This document shows positions 33,450 to 42,312 of a stretch of 47,127 nt of DNA, one piece after another. Source of the DNA: Bacilli bacterium (GTDB taxonomy: Bacteria > Bacillota_I > Bacilli_A > RF39 > UBA660); the NCBI GenBank assembly GCA_017480975.1, contig JAFURK010000035.1, positions 1 through 47,127 of the forward strand. Reading direction: 5' to 3'. Under the pieces are notes generated by a model. It saw nothing but the letters and a program-made list of their open reading frames with translations, did no database searches and was not told where the DNA came from. Numbering within the stretch: position 1 is the stretch's first letter; each line of letters opens with the position of its first letter. Position numbers and translations under genes: made by a program.

Positions 33450-34190
33450 TTAATAAAATACATTTCTTAAATGTAATCCTTCTGGACTAGCTGTCTTACC
33501 AGCTAACGTTCTATCCTCACTCCTTAAAATATCAATAATCTCTTCACTTCTTCTTTTTCCTTCGCCAATCTCAATCAAAGTACCAACCATATTTCTTACC
33601 ATATATCGCATGAAACCACTACCAATAAAAACTAAAGTAATCTTATTAACATCCTTCATGTCTCTAATTAAATTAGTTTGTGATAAAGTTCTTACATAAT
33701 CTTCTTTTTCTTCATCTACTTTAGTAAACGCTCTAAAACTATGTGTACCTTCTAAATACTTCATCGCTCTTTGCATTTCAACAACATCTAACTTGCTATT
33801 ATGTTGATAAACATACTTTCTATCTAAAGGGTTATACTCTCCCATATTAATTTGATAAATATACTCTTTACCTGTAGCATCAAATCTAGCATGAAAATTC
33901 TCTGATACCTCTTCTAAATGTTTTACATATATATCTTCTGGCAACATCGAATTCATACTATGTAATAATTTATCGCAATCAATACTATCTTCTAACTCAA
34001 AATGAGCTTTCTGATTCATCGCATGAACTCCCGCATCTGTTCTACCAGATGCAACTACACTAACAATTTTCTCCCCATTTATCTTTTTTAAAACACTCTC
34101 TAATTCTCCTTGAACAGTTCTTGCTTTAGGTTGTTTTTGATACCCCTTAAAATCACTGCCATCATAAGAAAATGTCATAAAATATCTCAT
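33450..34190 (-). CDS. truA: tRNA pseudouridine(38-40) synthase TruA
   Basis: This 246-aa enzyme modifies U38-40 in the tRNA anticodon stem. Family blocks are MTFSYDGSDFKGYQKQP, ASGRTDAGVHAMNQ with catalytic Asp52, and GSGFMRYMVRNMVGTLIEIG. The ATG at 34190 begins the conserved sequence and has AGAGG upstream; an in-frame TTG nine codons earlier is less likely. It has its own promoter. In many Bacilli truA follows the ribosomal protein/ecf cluster, but here it is isolated. Confidence 0.93.
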   Translation of the reverse strand: MRYFMTFSYDGSDFKGYQKQPKARTVQGELESVLKKINGEKIVSVVASGRTDAGVHAMNQKAHFELEDSIDCDKLLHSMNSMLPEDIYVKHLEEVSENFHARFDATGKEYIYQINMGEYNPLDRKYVYQHNSKLDVVEMQRAMKYLEGTHSFRAFTKVDEEKEDYVRTLSQTNLIRDMKDVNKITLVFIGSGFMRYMVRNMVGTLIEIGEGKRRSEEIIDILRSEDRTLAGKTASPEGLHLRNVFY

Positions 34191-34243
34191 CTCACATACT
34201 ACCTCTCTTTTAAACAACTATTACCCCATTTATTTCTAACAAT

Positions 34244-34272
34244 ATTGTATCAATTTTATTTAATTTATTCAA
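34244..34272 (-). promoter_or_regulatory. Sigma-A-type promoter of truA
   Basis: In the minus sense TTGAAT (34267-34272), 17 bases, TACAAT (34244-34249). Confidence 0.55.
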
Positions 34273-34301
34273 CCAATAATTATTGTTTCCCATAAAATTA
34301 C

Positions 34302-34335
34302 AAAAAAAATTGTATAATAACATACTATACAATTT
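34302..34335. terminator. Terminator after the first DUF4143 ATPase
   Basis: AAATTGTATA (34307-34316) and TATACAATTT (34326-34335) form a perfect 10-bp stem with a 9-base loop; in the minus sense it is followed by TTTTTG. The stop codon of the ATPase gene is adjacent. Confidence 0.75.
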
Positions 34336-34336
34336 T

Positions 34337-35542
34337 CTAAAATATACACGAAATAGGAATAACTTTATTTTTTTCAGTCAAAGGATAAATATCAGGATAT
34401 AAGCAAATAATACCGCCATTGCCAATTTCTTTATTAGTCTTATTCAAAATATCGAAATTCTTAATCATATCTTTATTAGGACTAGCTGTTTTCTTAATTT
34501 CAAATGGATATAAAGTATTATTAAAGTAAATCAATAAATCTATTTCTTTACCATCTCTATCCCTATAAAAATAAATGTCATAATCTAATTGTTCGGAAGA
34601 ATTTCTTTTATTTTTTATTAACTCACTAATAACAAAAGTTTCTAAATAATGACCAGATACAGAACTATTCATTAAATTTTCTGCACTATCCCATTTACAC
34701 AAATAAGCACACAATCCAGTATCCATAAAGACAATTTTAGGAGTCTTCGTAACTCTTTTTAATTCACTAGATAAATATGGTTGTAATAAATAAATAATAT
34801 CACTATTAACCAATATTGATGTCCATAATCTAGCCGTTTTTTCATCTATTCCTGCATCTTGACTAATAGCATTATAATTTAATAACTCACCATTTCTAGC
34901 TGCCATACTAACTAAAAATTTTTCAAATGCCACAATATTACCAACTTGAGTTAAATCTCTAACATCACGTTCAATATAAGTTCTTATATAATCATCAAAA
35001 AAATCTTTTCTATCTAAATTATTAGCATAATATTCTGGCATTCCTCCCTTAAAAATTTCTTCAAATAAATGATTGGGATCAATTTCAAACTTTTTTTTCA
35101 AATTTCTAGGATCAAAAATACTTGACTCAAATCCATGCTTTTCTGCATAACTAAGAGATGTCATTTCAAGAATACCAACTCTTCCTGCTAAAGATTCACT
35201 CACACCCTTCATTAAATGAAATTTTTGAGAACCAGTTAACCAATATTCTCCCTTTTTATCCCTTGAATCAACATCCAATTTAATAAAAGACAATAAATTA
35301 GGTGCATATTGTACTTCTTCAATAATAATAGGTGGCTTATAGTTCATCATAAATAGTTTTGGATCATCTTGAGCTAATTTTCTAATGTTTAAATCATCTA
35401 ACGAAATATAATTTCTATTATCTTTAGATATCATTTTTAACATAGTAGTTTTACCAACTTGTCTTGGACCAGTTACCATAACTACTTTTTTTATATCATT
35501 TAATTTTTTTACTCTTCCAGATAATTCACGTTCTATCATCAT
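34337..35542 (-). CDS. AAA ATPase with DUF4143 domain (first copy)
   Basis: This protein of about 401 aa has an N-terminal P-loop (VTGPRQVGKTTM), a Walker B-like PPIIIEEVQYAPN, and sensor WLTGSQKFH. A C-terminal DUF4143 half contains YIERDVRDLTQVG and IYFYRDRDGKEIDLLI, a PD-(D/E)XK-like pattern. Such ATPases are very common, mobile and functionally undefined in gut anaerobes. The start is one of two adjacent ATG codons (35542, 35539) after GAGGTGA. It is monocistronic between truA and murF, with its own promoter and terminator. The second copy at 38524-39828 is only distantly related. Confidence 0.85.
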   Translation of the reverse strand: MMIERELSGRVKKLNDIKKVVMVTGPRQVGKTTMLKMISKDNRNYISLDDLNIRKLAQDDPKLFMMNYKPPIIIEEVQYAPNLLSFIKLDVDSRDKKGEYWLTGSQKFHLMKGVSESLAGRVGILEMTSLSYAEKHGFESSIFDPRNLKKKFEIDPNHLFEEIFKGGMPEYYANNLDRKDFFDDYIRTYIERDVRDLTQVGNIVAFEKFLVSMAARNGELLNYNAISQDAGIDEKTARLWTSILVNSDIIYLLQPYLSSELKRVTKTPKIVFMDTGLCAYLCKWDSAENLMNSSVSGHYLETFVISELIKNKRNSSEQLDYDIYFYRDRDGKEIDLLIYFNNTLYPFEIKKTASPNKDMIKNFDILNKTNKEIGNGGIICLYPDIYPLTEKNKVIPISCIF

Positions 35543-35567
35543 CAACACGTCACCTCATTCCAAAAAT

Positions 35568-35596
35568 ATTATACATCAAGAAAAAAAGAAAACCAA
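35568..35596 (-). promoter_or_regulatory. Sigma-A-type promoter of the first DUF4143 gene
   Basis: In the minus sense TTGGTT (35591-35596), 17 bases, perfect TATAAT (35568-35573), directly after the murF terminator stem. Confidence 0.55.
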
Positions 35597-35627
35597 TGGC
35601 AAATCCGAAAATTTTTCCGGATTTGCC
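35581..35627 (-). terminator. Terminator of the murE-murF operon
   Basis: GGCAAATCCG (35598-35607) and CGGATTTGCC (35618-35627) form a strong 10-bp stem with a 10-base AT loop; a T-rich tract follows in the minus sense. The stop codon of murF lies 4 bases before it. Confidence 0.85.
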
Positions 35628-35631
35628 ACAA

Positions 35632-37005
35632 TTATTTCTCCATTAACTTATCTACAACTCTATCTAAATGAATACCATGACTTCCCTTTAATAAAACAAT
35701 ATCATTACTATCCAATATTTCTAAAACTACTTCATAGCAATCATTCTCTTTATCAAAATGATAGCAATTACTCTTATCCATTCCCAATTCAACAGCTCTT
35801 CTTTCAATATTAACAGAAGCTTCTCCTATTGTAATTAATTTATCAATCTTACTATTAAATACAACTTCACCTATACCTTTATGAAACTCTTCACTATATT
35901 CACCTAACTCTAACATATCCCCGAGGATAGCAATCTTTCGCTTATCCTTAACTTTACCTAACAACTCTATTGAAGCCTTCATTGAATCATAATTAGCATT
36001 ATAAGTATCATCAATAATAGTAACACCCTTACTATTAACTTTCTTCTCTAATCTACCACTACTAAGTTTAAAACTATCTATTCCTTTTTTTATTAAATCA
36101 TTATCAATACCTAATACCTCACCAACTGCATAAGCAACTAAAGAATTATATATAAAAGCTTCTCCCCCAACATTAACCTTTATACCATTAACCTTATTAT
36201 CAATATCAAACTTACTATCAAAAACATCTTCATCTATATTAACAGCCCTATAAGTACTTTCTTCTACAATTGATACAGTACTAACATCATACCTCTCTTC
36301 TAACTCCTTCAAGGCACCTTTTAGCATATCATTATCCTTATTAATAATAACTTTTTTACCAACCATACCTTCTAATATCTCTAACTTAGCCTTTAAAATA
36401 TTTTCTCTACTACCTAAAATACCAATATGAGCCGTTCCAACATTAGTAATAACCGCAACAGTAGGCTTTGCAATCTCACTTAAAACTGCTATCTCTCTTA
36501 AATGATTCATCCCCATTTCCACTACTAAAGCCTCTTCATCTTTTAAAGACAAAATCGTTAAAGGAACCCCGATATGATTATTATAATTACCTATCGTCTT
36601 ACAAGTCTTATACTTTTGTTCGACTACACTAGCAATAATATCTTTCGTACTAGTCTTACCAACACTACCCGTAATAGCAATAACTGGAATATCATATAAA
36701 CTTCTCTTGTATTTAGCCAACTCTTGAAGACATTTAACAGTATCATCTACCTCAACAATAGTACAATCTATATCAGTACTTTTAACATACCCGTTCTCTA
36801 ATATACAAACACTAGCCCCCTTATTAACTGCCTCCATATAAAACTTACTACCATCAAATACTTCCCCCTTAATACCAACATAAACATCTTGTTCTTTTAT
36901 CCTTCTTGTATCTGTACAAAAAGTACTTAACTTTAACTCTTCATCTCCACAAAGAACTTTACCTTCACATAGCCTTACTATATCTTTAACATATAAATCA
37001 CACAT
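35632..37005 (-). CDS. murF: UDP-MurNAc-tripeptide--D-Ala-D-Ala ligase
   Basis: MurF adds D-Ala-D-Ala to complete the peptidoglycan pentapeptide precursor in the cytoplasm. The 457-aa protein has the Mur ligase P-loop AITGSVGKTSTKD, followed by GNYNNHIGVPLT and VVEMGMNHLREI. Also seen are TNVGTAHIG, IDDTYNANYDSM and AILGDMLELGEYS, all standard MurF blocks. TAGGAGGTAATTATC precedes the ATG. It starts 12 bases after murE and ends the operon. Confidence 0.95.
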   Translation of the reverse strand: MCDLYVKDIVRLCEGKVLCGDEELKLSTFCTDTRRIKEQDVYVGIKGEVFDGSKFYMEAVNKGASVCILENGYVKSTDIDCTIVEVDDTVKCLQELAKYKRSLYDIPVIAITGSVGKTSTKDIIASVVEQKYKTCKTIGNYNNHIGVPLTILSLKDEEALVVEMGMNHLREIAVLSEIAKPTVAVITNVGTAHIGILGSRENILKAKLEILEGMVGKKVIINKDNDMLKGALKELEERYDVSTVSIVEESTYRAVNIDEDVFDSKFDIDNKVNGIKVNVGGEAFIYNSLVAYAVGEVLGIDNDLIKKGIDSFKLSSGRLEKKVNSKGVTIIDDTYNANYDSMKASIELLGKVKDKRKIAILGDMLELGEYSEEFHKGIGEVVFNSKIDKLITIGEASVNIERRAVELGMDKSNCYHFDKENDCYEVVLEILDSNDIVLLKGSHGIHLDRVVDKLMEK

Positions 37006-37017
37006 GATAATTACCTC

Positions 37018-38511
37018 CTATCCTATGATTCCTAATCTCATCCTATCCTCATTACTAAGCTCATCTAATATCTCACGAATAATAACCCGCTCATCAAACG
37101 GATATCTAACCCCTTCTATCTCTTGATAATCCTCATGTCCTTTACCAAGAATAAGAATAACATCACCATCTTGTGCTTTAACGATCGCTTCTTTAATAGC
37201 CTCTTTCCTATCAGAAATAATTACATACTTACCATCAGTCTTATTCATCCCAACTAAAATATCTTTGATAATATCATCATTATTCTCATACCTAGGATTA
37301 TCTGCTGTTAAAATACTCAAATCAGAATACTTACCACTAACTTCTCCACAATCAAATCTTCGCTGCCTACTTCTATTACCACCACATCCAAAAACAGTTA
37401 CAATTCTCTTTGGATTAGCCTCTTTCATTGTTGATAATACATTCTCCATCGCAATACCTTGATAAGCATAATCAATTAATACACTAAACTTATTAGAAAT
37501 ATTAACACTTTCCATTCTACCTTTAACACTAACATTCTCTAAACTCTTAGCAATACTATCCATACTTATCCCCATAATATCACATACCGCTATCGCTGCA
37601 CCGGCATTATAAGCCGTAAATAAACCTGGAATACTTACTCTAAAATTCTTTTGGGTCTTACCACTAACACTCATCTCAATACCAACAAATCCACCACTCA
37701 TAACATTTTTAACTTTACCTATCCTATACTGAGCTTCTTCACTTTTACCAAACGTATAAATATCACAAGTAACATCACGAACCATATCTAAATAATACTC
37801 ACTATCTAGGTTAAAAATACCTGTCTTACATTGCTTAAATAACAAACTCTTACAATACTTATAATCTTCAAAACTATTATGTTCATCATCGCCAACATGA
37901 TCTAAACTAAGATTAGTAAATATTGCATAATCAAATATTACATTACTCCATCTTTTTAATTTTAAGGATTGACTAGATACTTCCATAACTAAATGTTTTA
38001 TCCCATTATCTAGCATCTCTCTCATATACTTAAATACATCATAAGATTCAGGCGAGGTATTTACTGTATGATAAAACTTATCTTTATAAAATACTCCCAT
38101 TGTCCCAATTAATCCAGCCTGATTCCCACTATCATCTAATATTTTCTTAATCATTGTTGAAATAGTAGTCTTCCCCTTTGTACCCGTAATTGCAATCGTT
38201 GTCATCTCTTTATCTGGATAACCAAACAATGTTCTAGCTAACTTCGATAAATCAGTTCTCGTATCCTTTAACTTAACAACCGTAATATCATCACTAACCT
38301 TAACATCATTCTCCACAATAATACACTTTGTACCATTTTCTATAGCTTTATCTATATAATCATGCCCATCAACTCTAAAGCCCTTCATTGCTACAAAAGC
38401 TATTCCTTCCTTAACTTTCCTAGAGTCATAAGCAATATCATTAACCTCTAGTTCCAAATTCCCATTAACTAATTCATACTCTACATCTCTTAATAATTCT
38501 CTTAATTTCAT
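37018..38511 (-). CDS. murE: UDP-MurNAc-dipeptide--meso-DAP ligase
   Basis: MurE adds the third amino acid of the stem peptide. The 497-aa protein has the P-loop AITGTKGKTTIS, NTSPESYDVF (family NTTP), ETGTSQ-like VMEVSSQSLKLKR and FTNLSLDHVGDDEH. It also has TADNPRYEN, in which DNPR is the motif of meso-diaminopimelate-adding enzymes, while lysine-adding ones lack the Arg. The cell wall is therefore probably of the mDAP type. AGGAGGTTACTAAA precedes the ATG. It lies 12 bases after a DUF4143 ATPase gene and 12 bases before murF. Confidence 0.93.
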   Translation of the reverse strand: MKLRELLRDVEYELVNGNLELEVNDIAYDSRKVKEGIAFVAMKGFRVDGHDYIDKAIENGTKCIIVENDVKVSDDITVVKLKDTRTDLSKLARTLFGYPDKEMTTIAITGTKGKTTISTMIKKILDDSGNQAGLIGTMGVFYKDKFYHTVNTSPESYDVFKYMREMLDNGIKHLVMEVSSQSLKLKRWSNVIFDYAIFTNLSLDHVGDDEHNSFEDYKYCKSLLFKQCKTGIFNLDSEYYLDMVRDVTCDIYTFGKSEEAQYRIGKVKNVMSGGFVGIEMSVSGKTQKNFRVSIPGLFTAYNAGAAIAVCDIMGISMDSIAKSLENVSVKGRMESVNISNKFSVLIDYAYQGIAMENVLSTMKEANPKRIVTVFGCGGNRSRQRRFDCGEVSGKYSDLSILTADNPRYENNDDIIKDILVGMNKTDGKYVIISDRKEAIKEAIVKAQDGDVILILGKGHEDYQEIEGVRYPFDERVIIREILDELSNEDRMRLGIIG

Positions 38512-38523
38512 TTTAGTAACCTC

Positions 38524-39828
38524 CTAATTTTTTTCTATACAAAATACAGCATATAAAGGAACTGATTTAATTCCATTCTCAAACCCAAAATTTTTAGTAG
38601 ATATCCTAATTGAATAATTAGGCTTATACTTAGAAACATAATAATTCAAACTCTTAGAAGTAGTATTATCATTAGCCTTTACTTCTATTGGAATAACTCC
38701 ATCATCTGTATCAATTAAAAAATCTATTTCTGCTACTTGATTAACAGCCCAATAATATAAACTAAACCCATTTTTGACTAATTCATTAGCAACATAGTTT
38801 TCAGCAATTACTCCCTTATACATCATATTTTCATCTAGTAATATTTTATTATAAGACATTTCCAACATACTTGTTAAAATACTAACATCACTAAAATAAA
38901 GTTTAAAAGAATTTTCATTCATAAATCCTTTTAATGGTGATTCCAGTCTATCTACTAAATTACATTTCAACACCAAATTACTAGCCAACAACCAATCAAG
39001 AGCCGATTCATAATCCCTACTTCTTGCATTCTTCTCTATCTTACTATATTGAAACTTCTTATTTTCTTTAGCAAGTTGACTAGGCATATTTTTATATATT
39101 TTTTCAATCTTTACTGTTTCAAAATAACTAAGAGTATATCTTTTCATATCCGCTAAATATGCCTCAATAATAGATTTTACAATGTTACTATCATAATCTA
39201 ATATATTTAAACCATTATCCCTTAAATTCATTATAGATTTAGGCATACCACCAACACACAAATATAATCTATAAAATTCAAGTAACTTTCTATGTAAAAA
39301 ATTATCTATCTTAGCATCTTCATTAAAACATCTTTTAATCTCACCAATCGCTAATTCTTCTCCAATTCCCAATAAAAATTCTTCAAAATCCATTGGATAC
39401 ATATGTAAGATATTAACTTTACCAACCGGAAAAGAAGAATTAAATCTTTTTAATTTTACTCCTAACAAACTTCCAGCACAAACTATTTTATACGGAAAGC
39501 TGCTATCACAAAAATACTTTAAAGCACTAATTAATTCTTCACTTTCTTGAATTTCATCAAAAAATATAACCGTATTCACTTTTATACTTCTGTTTAACTT
39601 CAATTCTAATTTCTTAACCTTATCAACTGTTGGAATACTTTCTTTAAAAAAATCTATAATATCAGGCTCATCTTTTAAATTAATATAAACATAATCATCA
39701 AAATTACCTCTACAAAATTTATCAATAATATAAGTCTTACCTACTTGTCTAGCTCCAACTACCATCAATGGCATTTCAATATTCTTTTCTTGCCATTCTT
39801 TCAATTTATTCCAAAACTTTCTTTTCAC
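38524..39828 (-). CDS. AAA ATPase with DUF4143 domain (second copy)
   Basis: This protein of about 434 aa has P-loop VVGARQVGKTYI, Walker B-like VIFFDEIQESEEL, IVCAGSLLGVKLKR and a C-terminal DUF4143 part with YYWAVNQVAEIDFLI and IPIEVKAND (PD-(D/E)XK-like). The GTG at 39828 is preferred because AGGTGG lies 7 bases upstream and the promoter would otherwise fall inside the gene; an in-frame ATG at 39876 is unlikely. It forms the first gene of an operon with murE and murF, an odd partnership since these ATPases are usually solitary accessory genes. Confidence 0.82.
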   Translation of the reverse strand: MKRKFWNKLKEWQEKNIEMPLMVVGARQVGKTYIIDKFCRGNFDDYVYINLKDEPDIIDFFKESIPTVDKVKKLELKLNRSIKVNTVIFFDEIQESEELISALKYFCDSSFPYKIVCAGSLLGVKLKRFNSSFPVGKVNILHMYPMDFEEFLLGIGEELAIGEIKRCFNEDAKIDNFLHRKLLEFYRLYLCVGGMPKSIMNLRDNGLNILDYDSNIVKSIIEAYLADMKRYTLSYFETVKIEKIYKNMPSQLAKENKKFQYSKIEKNARSRDYESALDWLLASNLVLKCNLVDRLESPLKGFMNENSFKLYFSDVSILTSMLEMSYNKILLDENMMYKGVIAENYVANELVKNGFSLYYWAVNQVAEIDFLIDTDDGVIPIEVKANDNTTSKSLNYYVSKYKPNYSIRISTKNFGFENGIKSVPLYAVFCIEKN

Positions 39829-39847
39829 AGTATCACCACCTAACCAA

Positions 39848-39876
39848 ATAATACTATTATAGTAAGAATTTGTCAA
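39848..39876 (-). promoter_or_regulatory. Promoter of the DUF4143-murE-murF operon
   Basis: In the minus sense TTGACA (39871-39876), 17 bases, TATTAT (39848-39853). The leader would be very short, the ribosome-binding site beginning near the predicted start of transcription. Confidence 0.55.
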
Positions 39877-39911
39877 TCACTTATTCACGTTTTTATTGGA
39901 ATTAACGTTAT

Positions 39912-39962
39912 CTAGTTTCACATTTTTATGCACTTTTTAATTACCTAGTTTCACATTTTTAT
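39912..39962. repeat. 18-bp direct repeat upstream of the second DUF4143 gene
   Basis: CTAGTTTCACATTTTTAT occurs at 39912-39929 and 39945-39962, a 33-base period. It lies about 35-90 bases upstream of the promoter -35. The spacing, near three helical turns, suits a regulator binding site; remains of a mobile insertion are an alternative. Confidence 0.6.
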
Positions 39963-39997
39963 TCAAACAAAAAGAAATATAAGTACTTTTATACTCC

Positions 39998-41248
39998 CTA
40001 TCCCTTTTTATTAATCCAATCCTTGCCATCAACAATTCTAGATACTAACATTGAACAACTAGTATCTCCCACTACATTTAACATTGTTGCGGGTGCATCT
40101 ATAATAGTTGCTATAATTGTTAAAATAGGTAACGCCCCCATTGGATAACCTAACATACTAATAATTAAAGTTTCTGATATAGTACCACCACCAATCGGCA
40201 CGGCTGTAACCAATAAATTAGCTATTAAAGCCACTATTAATATCTTACCAATTCCAACTGGATCACTAATATCCGTGCCAAATAAACAAACTAAAAACAT
40301 AATCTTAAATACACTACCAATAATAGAACCATCCTTATGAAAACTAGTTCCCATTGGAATAACCGTTTCTGCTATATCATTTGATACTCCTATTTTCTTA
40401 GCACTTTCTATATTAACCGGAATACACGCTGCTGACGAACAAGTAGCAAGTGAAGTAAACGTTGAAGGAAGAATATTCTTCCAAAAAACTTTCACTCCTT
40501 TAGTTCCAGCTGCCATATAAGCATAAATAGAATACACTATAAAATAGAAAAGTACTGATACCACCATATACAATATAAATACCTTCAAATATCCAATCGC
40601 AATACTGCTTCCTAATGTACCAACCATTGAAGCCATATAACAACAAATACCTATTGGAGCATAATACATAATTAAATCAACTAATTTCAAAATAACCCAT
40701 TGAAAAGATATTAATACTTCCAAAGCTTTTTTACCCCTATTCTTGCTATTCTTAATAGCAAGTCCCATTAAAATAGAAAATACTACAATAGCAATTACAT
40801 TATTCTTAGATAACAAACCACTAAAATCATCTACACTAAGAACTTGAACCGTCCTATCTAATAAATTTAAATCTTCAACTTCAGATATCTCTTCATTACT
40901 AATCATTATTTTCTTAATAACATTACTATCATTAACATCAACTAAATCTACAAAATAAGTACTAGCCACTCCTACTATCACTGCCACAAGCGAAGTACAT
41001 AAAAATACTCCCACTATCGCCTTCATAATCTTAGATAATCGCTTTGCCTCTCCCATTTTAGCAATCGATGTTGTAATCGTCAAAAATACTAATGGTACAA
41101 TTACCACAAATAACATATTTAAAAATAAATCCCCTAATGGCTTTAAACAATTAGCGCCTTCACCCCATACTAAACCAACTATAACACCTATTATAATAGC
41201 GCCAATTAAAATAATTGTTGCCCGATAATTTTGCCAAATCTTTTTCAT
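39998..41248 (-). CDS. Dicarboxylate/amino acid:cation symporter (DAACS)
   Basis: This 416-aa membrane protein has eight or more helices. Family blocks are NMLFVVIVPLVFLTITTSI, TSLATCSSAACIPV (the serine-rich hairpin), VIPMGTSFHKDG and PIGGGTISETLI, with MLNVVGDTSCSMLVSRI near the end. SSAACIPVN instead of the usual SSxxTLP places it nearer the SstT/GltT relatives; the exact substrate (glutamate, aspartate, serine or dicarboxylates) is open. The ATG at 41248 follows GAGGGGAGGAAA; an ATG 16 codons upstream has no such site. It stands alone. Confidence 0.88.
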   Translation of the reverse strand: MKKIWQNYRATIILIGAIIIGVIVGLVWGEGANCLKPLGDLFLNMLFVVIVPLVFLTITTSIAKMGEAKRLSKIMKAIVGVFLCTSLVAVIVGVASTYFVDLVDVNDSNVIKKIMISNEEISEVEDLNLLDRTVQVLSVDDFSGLLSKNNVIAIVVFSILMGLAIKNSKNRGKKALEVLISFQWVILKLVDLIMYYAPIGICCYMASMVGTLGSSIAIGYLKVFILYMVVSVLFYFIVYSIYAYMAAGTKGVKVFWKNILPSTFTSLATCSSAACIPVNIESAKKIGVSNDIAETVIPMGTSFHKDGSIIGSVFKIMFLVCLFGTDISDPVGIGKILIVALIANLLVTAVPIGGGTISETLIISMLGYPMGALPILTIIATIIDAPATMLNVVGDTSCSMLVSRIVDGKDWINKKG

Positions 41249-41320
41249 TTTCCTCCCCTCATTAAAATATAATGACAAAACTCTAAAAAATACCAATCAC
41301 ACCTCAATTTTATTATTAAA

Positions 41321-41360
41321 AAAATACTTAAATAGAACCATATTCTATATAAGTATTCTT
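41321..41360 (-). terminator. Terminator of the Fic operon carrying motif copy 3
   Basis: In the minus sense AATACTTATATAGAA and TTCTATTTAAGTATT form an imperfect hairpin followed by TTTTT. The distal arm contains AAAATACTTAAATAG (plus strand 41321-41335), the third exact copy of the recurrent 15-mer. Confidence 0.65.
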
Positions 41361-41362
41361 AT

Positions 41363-42040
41363 TTATCTTCCTTTAAATTTAGTTAATTCTTTCTCAACTA
41401 AAACCTTATCAAAACATCTCTCTATATCCAAATAATTATCCTCAACTGCTCCTTTTATAGTAGCTCTAAGCAAATTTTCTCTATCACTACTATCCCATAA
41501 AGAATAATCTATCTCTAAATTACGCACCTCTTCTGGCAAATATGGACAAATATAATCTACCAATAATTTCATATACGTTCTAAGTGTCCTACCATTACCT
41601 TCTCTAAATGGGTGAATAATATTAATTTCCCCATAATAATAAGCCAAATATCTAAGTAATCCCTCTCTCGTTTTTATCTTCCCACCATTTTGTCTCATCT
41701 TTTTAAGATTTTCTTCTAAACTAATTCTAATAGCATATGGCATAGCAAAAACCGTTACTCCATCATAGCAAGGCTTATTAGACTTATAAATAGATTCATC
41801 TCTAATATCGCCAGCAAAAGGAAATATATCGGCAAATAAAAACTTATGCAAATTTAAATAATCACTTACAGTAAAAAAATTCTTAACAACTGTATTATCA
41901 CAAAACACTTGCGAAATTTTATATGTCGTAATGTCTCTAGATAATGCATTTAACTTTTTTACATCATGGATATCAAAATTATTAATCAACACGCCATCTT
42001 CATAACAATATTTAGACGAATTATTTCTTAACTTTGACAT
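41363..42040 (-). CDS. Fic-domain AMP-transferase (toxin)
   Basis: Fic enzymes transfer AMP to target proteins such as gyrase. The 225-aa protein carries the full motif HPFREGNGRTLR at 143-154, including catalytic His143 and the acidic Glu147, so it should be active. Before it lies the flap region AMPYAIRISLEENL. The start overlaps the preceding small gene by 20 bases, so the pair is translationally linked. This is the class I arrangement, in which a separate antitoxin gene precedes fic, as in VbhA-VbhT. Confidence 0.88.
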   Translation of the reverse strand: MSKLRNNSSKYCYEDGVLINNFDIHDVKKLNALSRDITTYKISQVFCDNTVVKNFFTVSDYLNLHKFLFADIFPFAGDIRDESIYKSNKPCYDGVTVFAMPYAIRISLEENLKKMRQNGGKIKTREGLLRYLAYYYGEINIIHPFREGNGRTLRTYMKLLVDYICPYLPEEVRNLEIDYSLWDSSDRENLLRATIKGAVEDNYLDIERCFDKVLVEKELTKFKGR

Positions 42041-42245
42041 TTCCTTCTACCCCTTTCGTATTTTCCTCCAAATCTTTCATTATTTTAATGTACAATTCAT
42101 ATATAAAACTTCTATCTGAAAGCTTAGAAAGTCCCTCTAATTGTGCCTTTATCAATTCTAAATTTTCCTTAGATACTTCATCTTTCGTTTCACAAGCCAC
42201 ATTAGAAGCAGCTCCCTGAACAATTTTTTCTATATCTTTAGCCAT
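42021..42245 (-). CDS. VbhA-like Fic antitoxin
   Basis: This 74-aa helical protein is directly upstream of fic and overlaps it. It contains AQLEGLSKLSD (34-44), which matches the QRLEGLEPD region of VbhA, the helix that blocks ATP binding in Fic through an (S/T)xxxE(G/N) motif. Glu37 and Gly38 fit the EG of the motif, but the residue four before Glu is Lys33 rather than Ser or Thr. The ATG at 42245 follows GGAGGCAATGTG; an in-frame ATG at 42299 lies before the promoter's -10 and is rejected. A TATAAT -10 lies at 42271-42276. Confidence 0.7.
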   Translation of the reverse strand: MAKDIEKIVQGAASNVACETKDEVSKENLELIKAQLEGLSKLSDRSFIYELYIKIMKDLEENTKGVEGNVKVKK

Positions 42246-42280
42246 CACATTGCCTCCTTCATATAAACAAATTATACCAT

Positions 42281-42312
42281 AAAAAAAAGAAAAAGACATC
42301 CTAAGATATCTT
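42281..42312 (-). terminator. Terminator at the mbl stop codon
   Basis: In the minus sense AAGATATC-TTAG-GATGTCTT (42293-42312) is followed by TTTCTTTTTTTT. It overlaps the mbl stop codon. Confidence 0.75.

Noticed and set aside
39829-39876. ATG at 39876 as start of the second DUF4143 gene
   Set aside because: The codons would lie on top of the TTGACA-17-TATTAT promoter; the GTG at 39828 has AGGTGG seven bases upstream.
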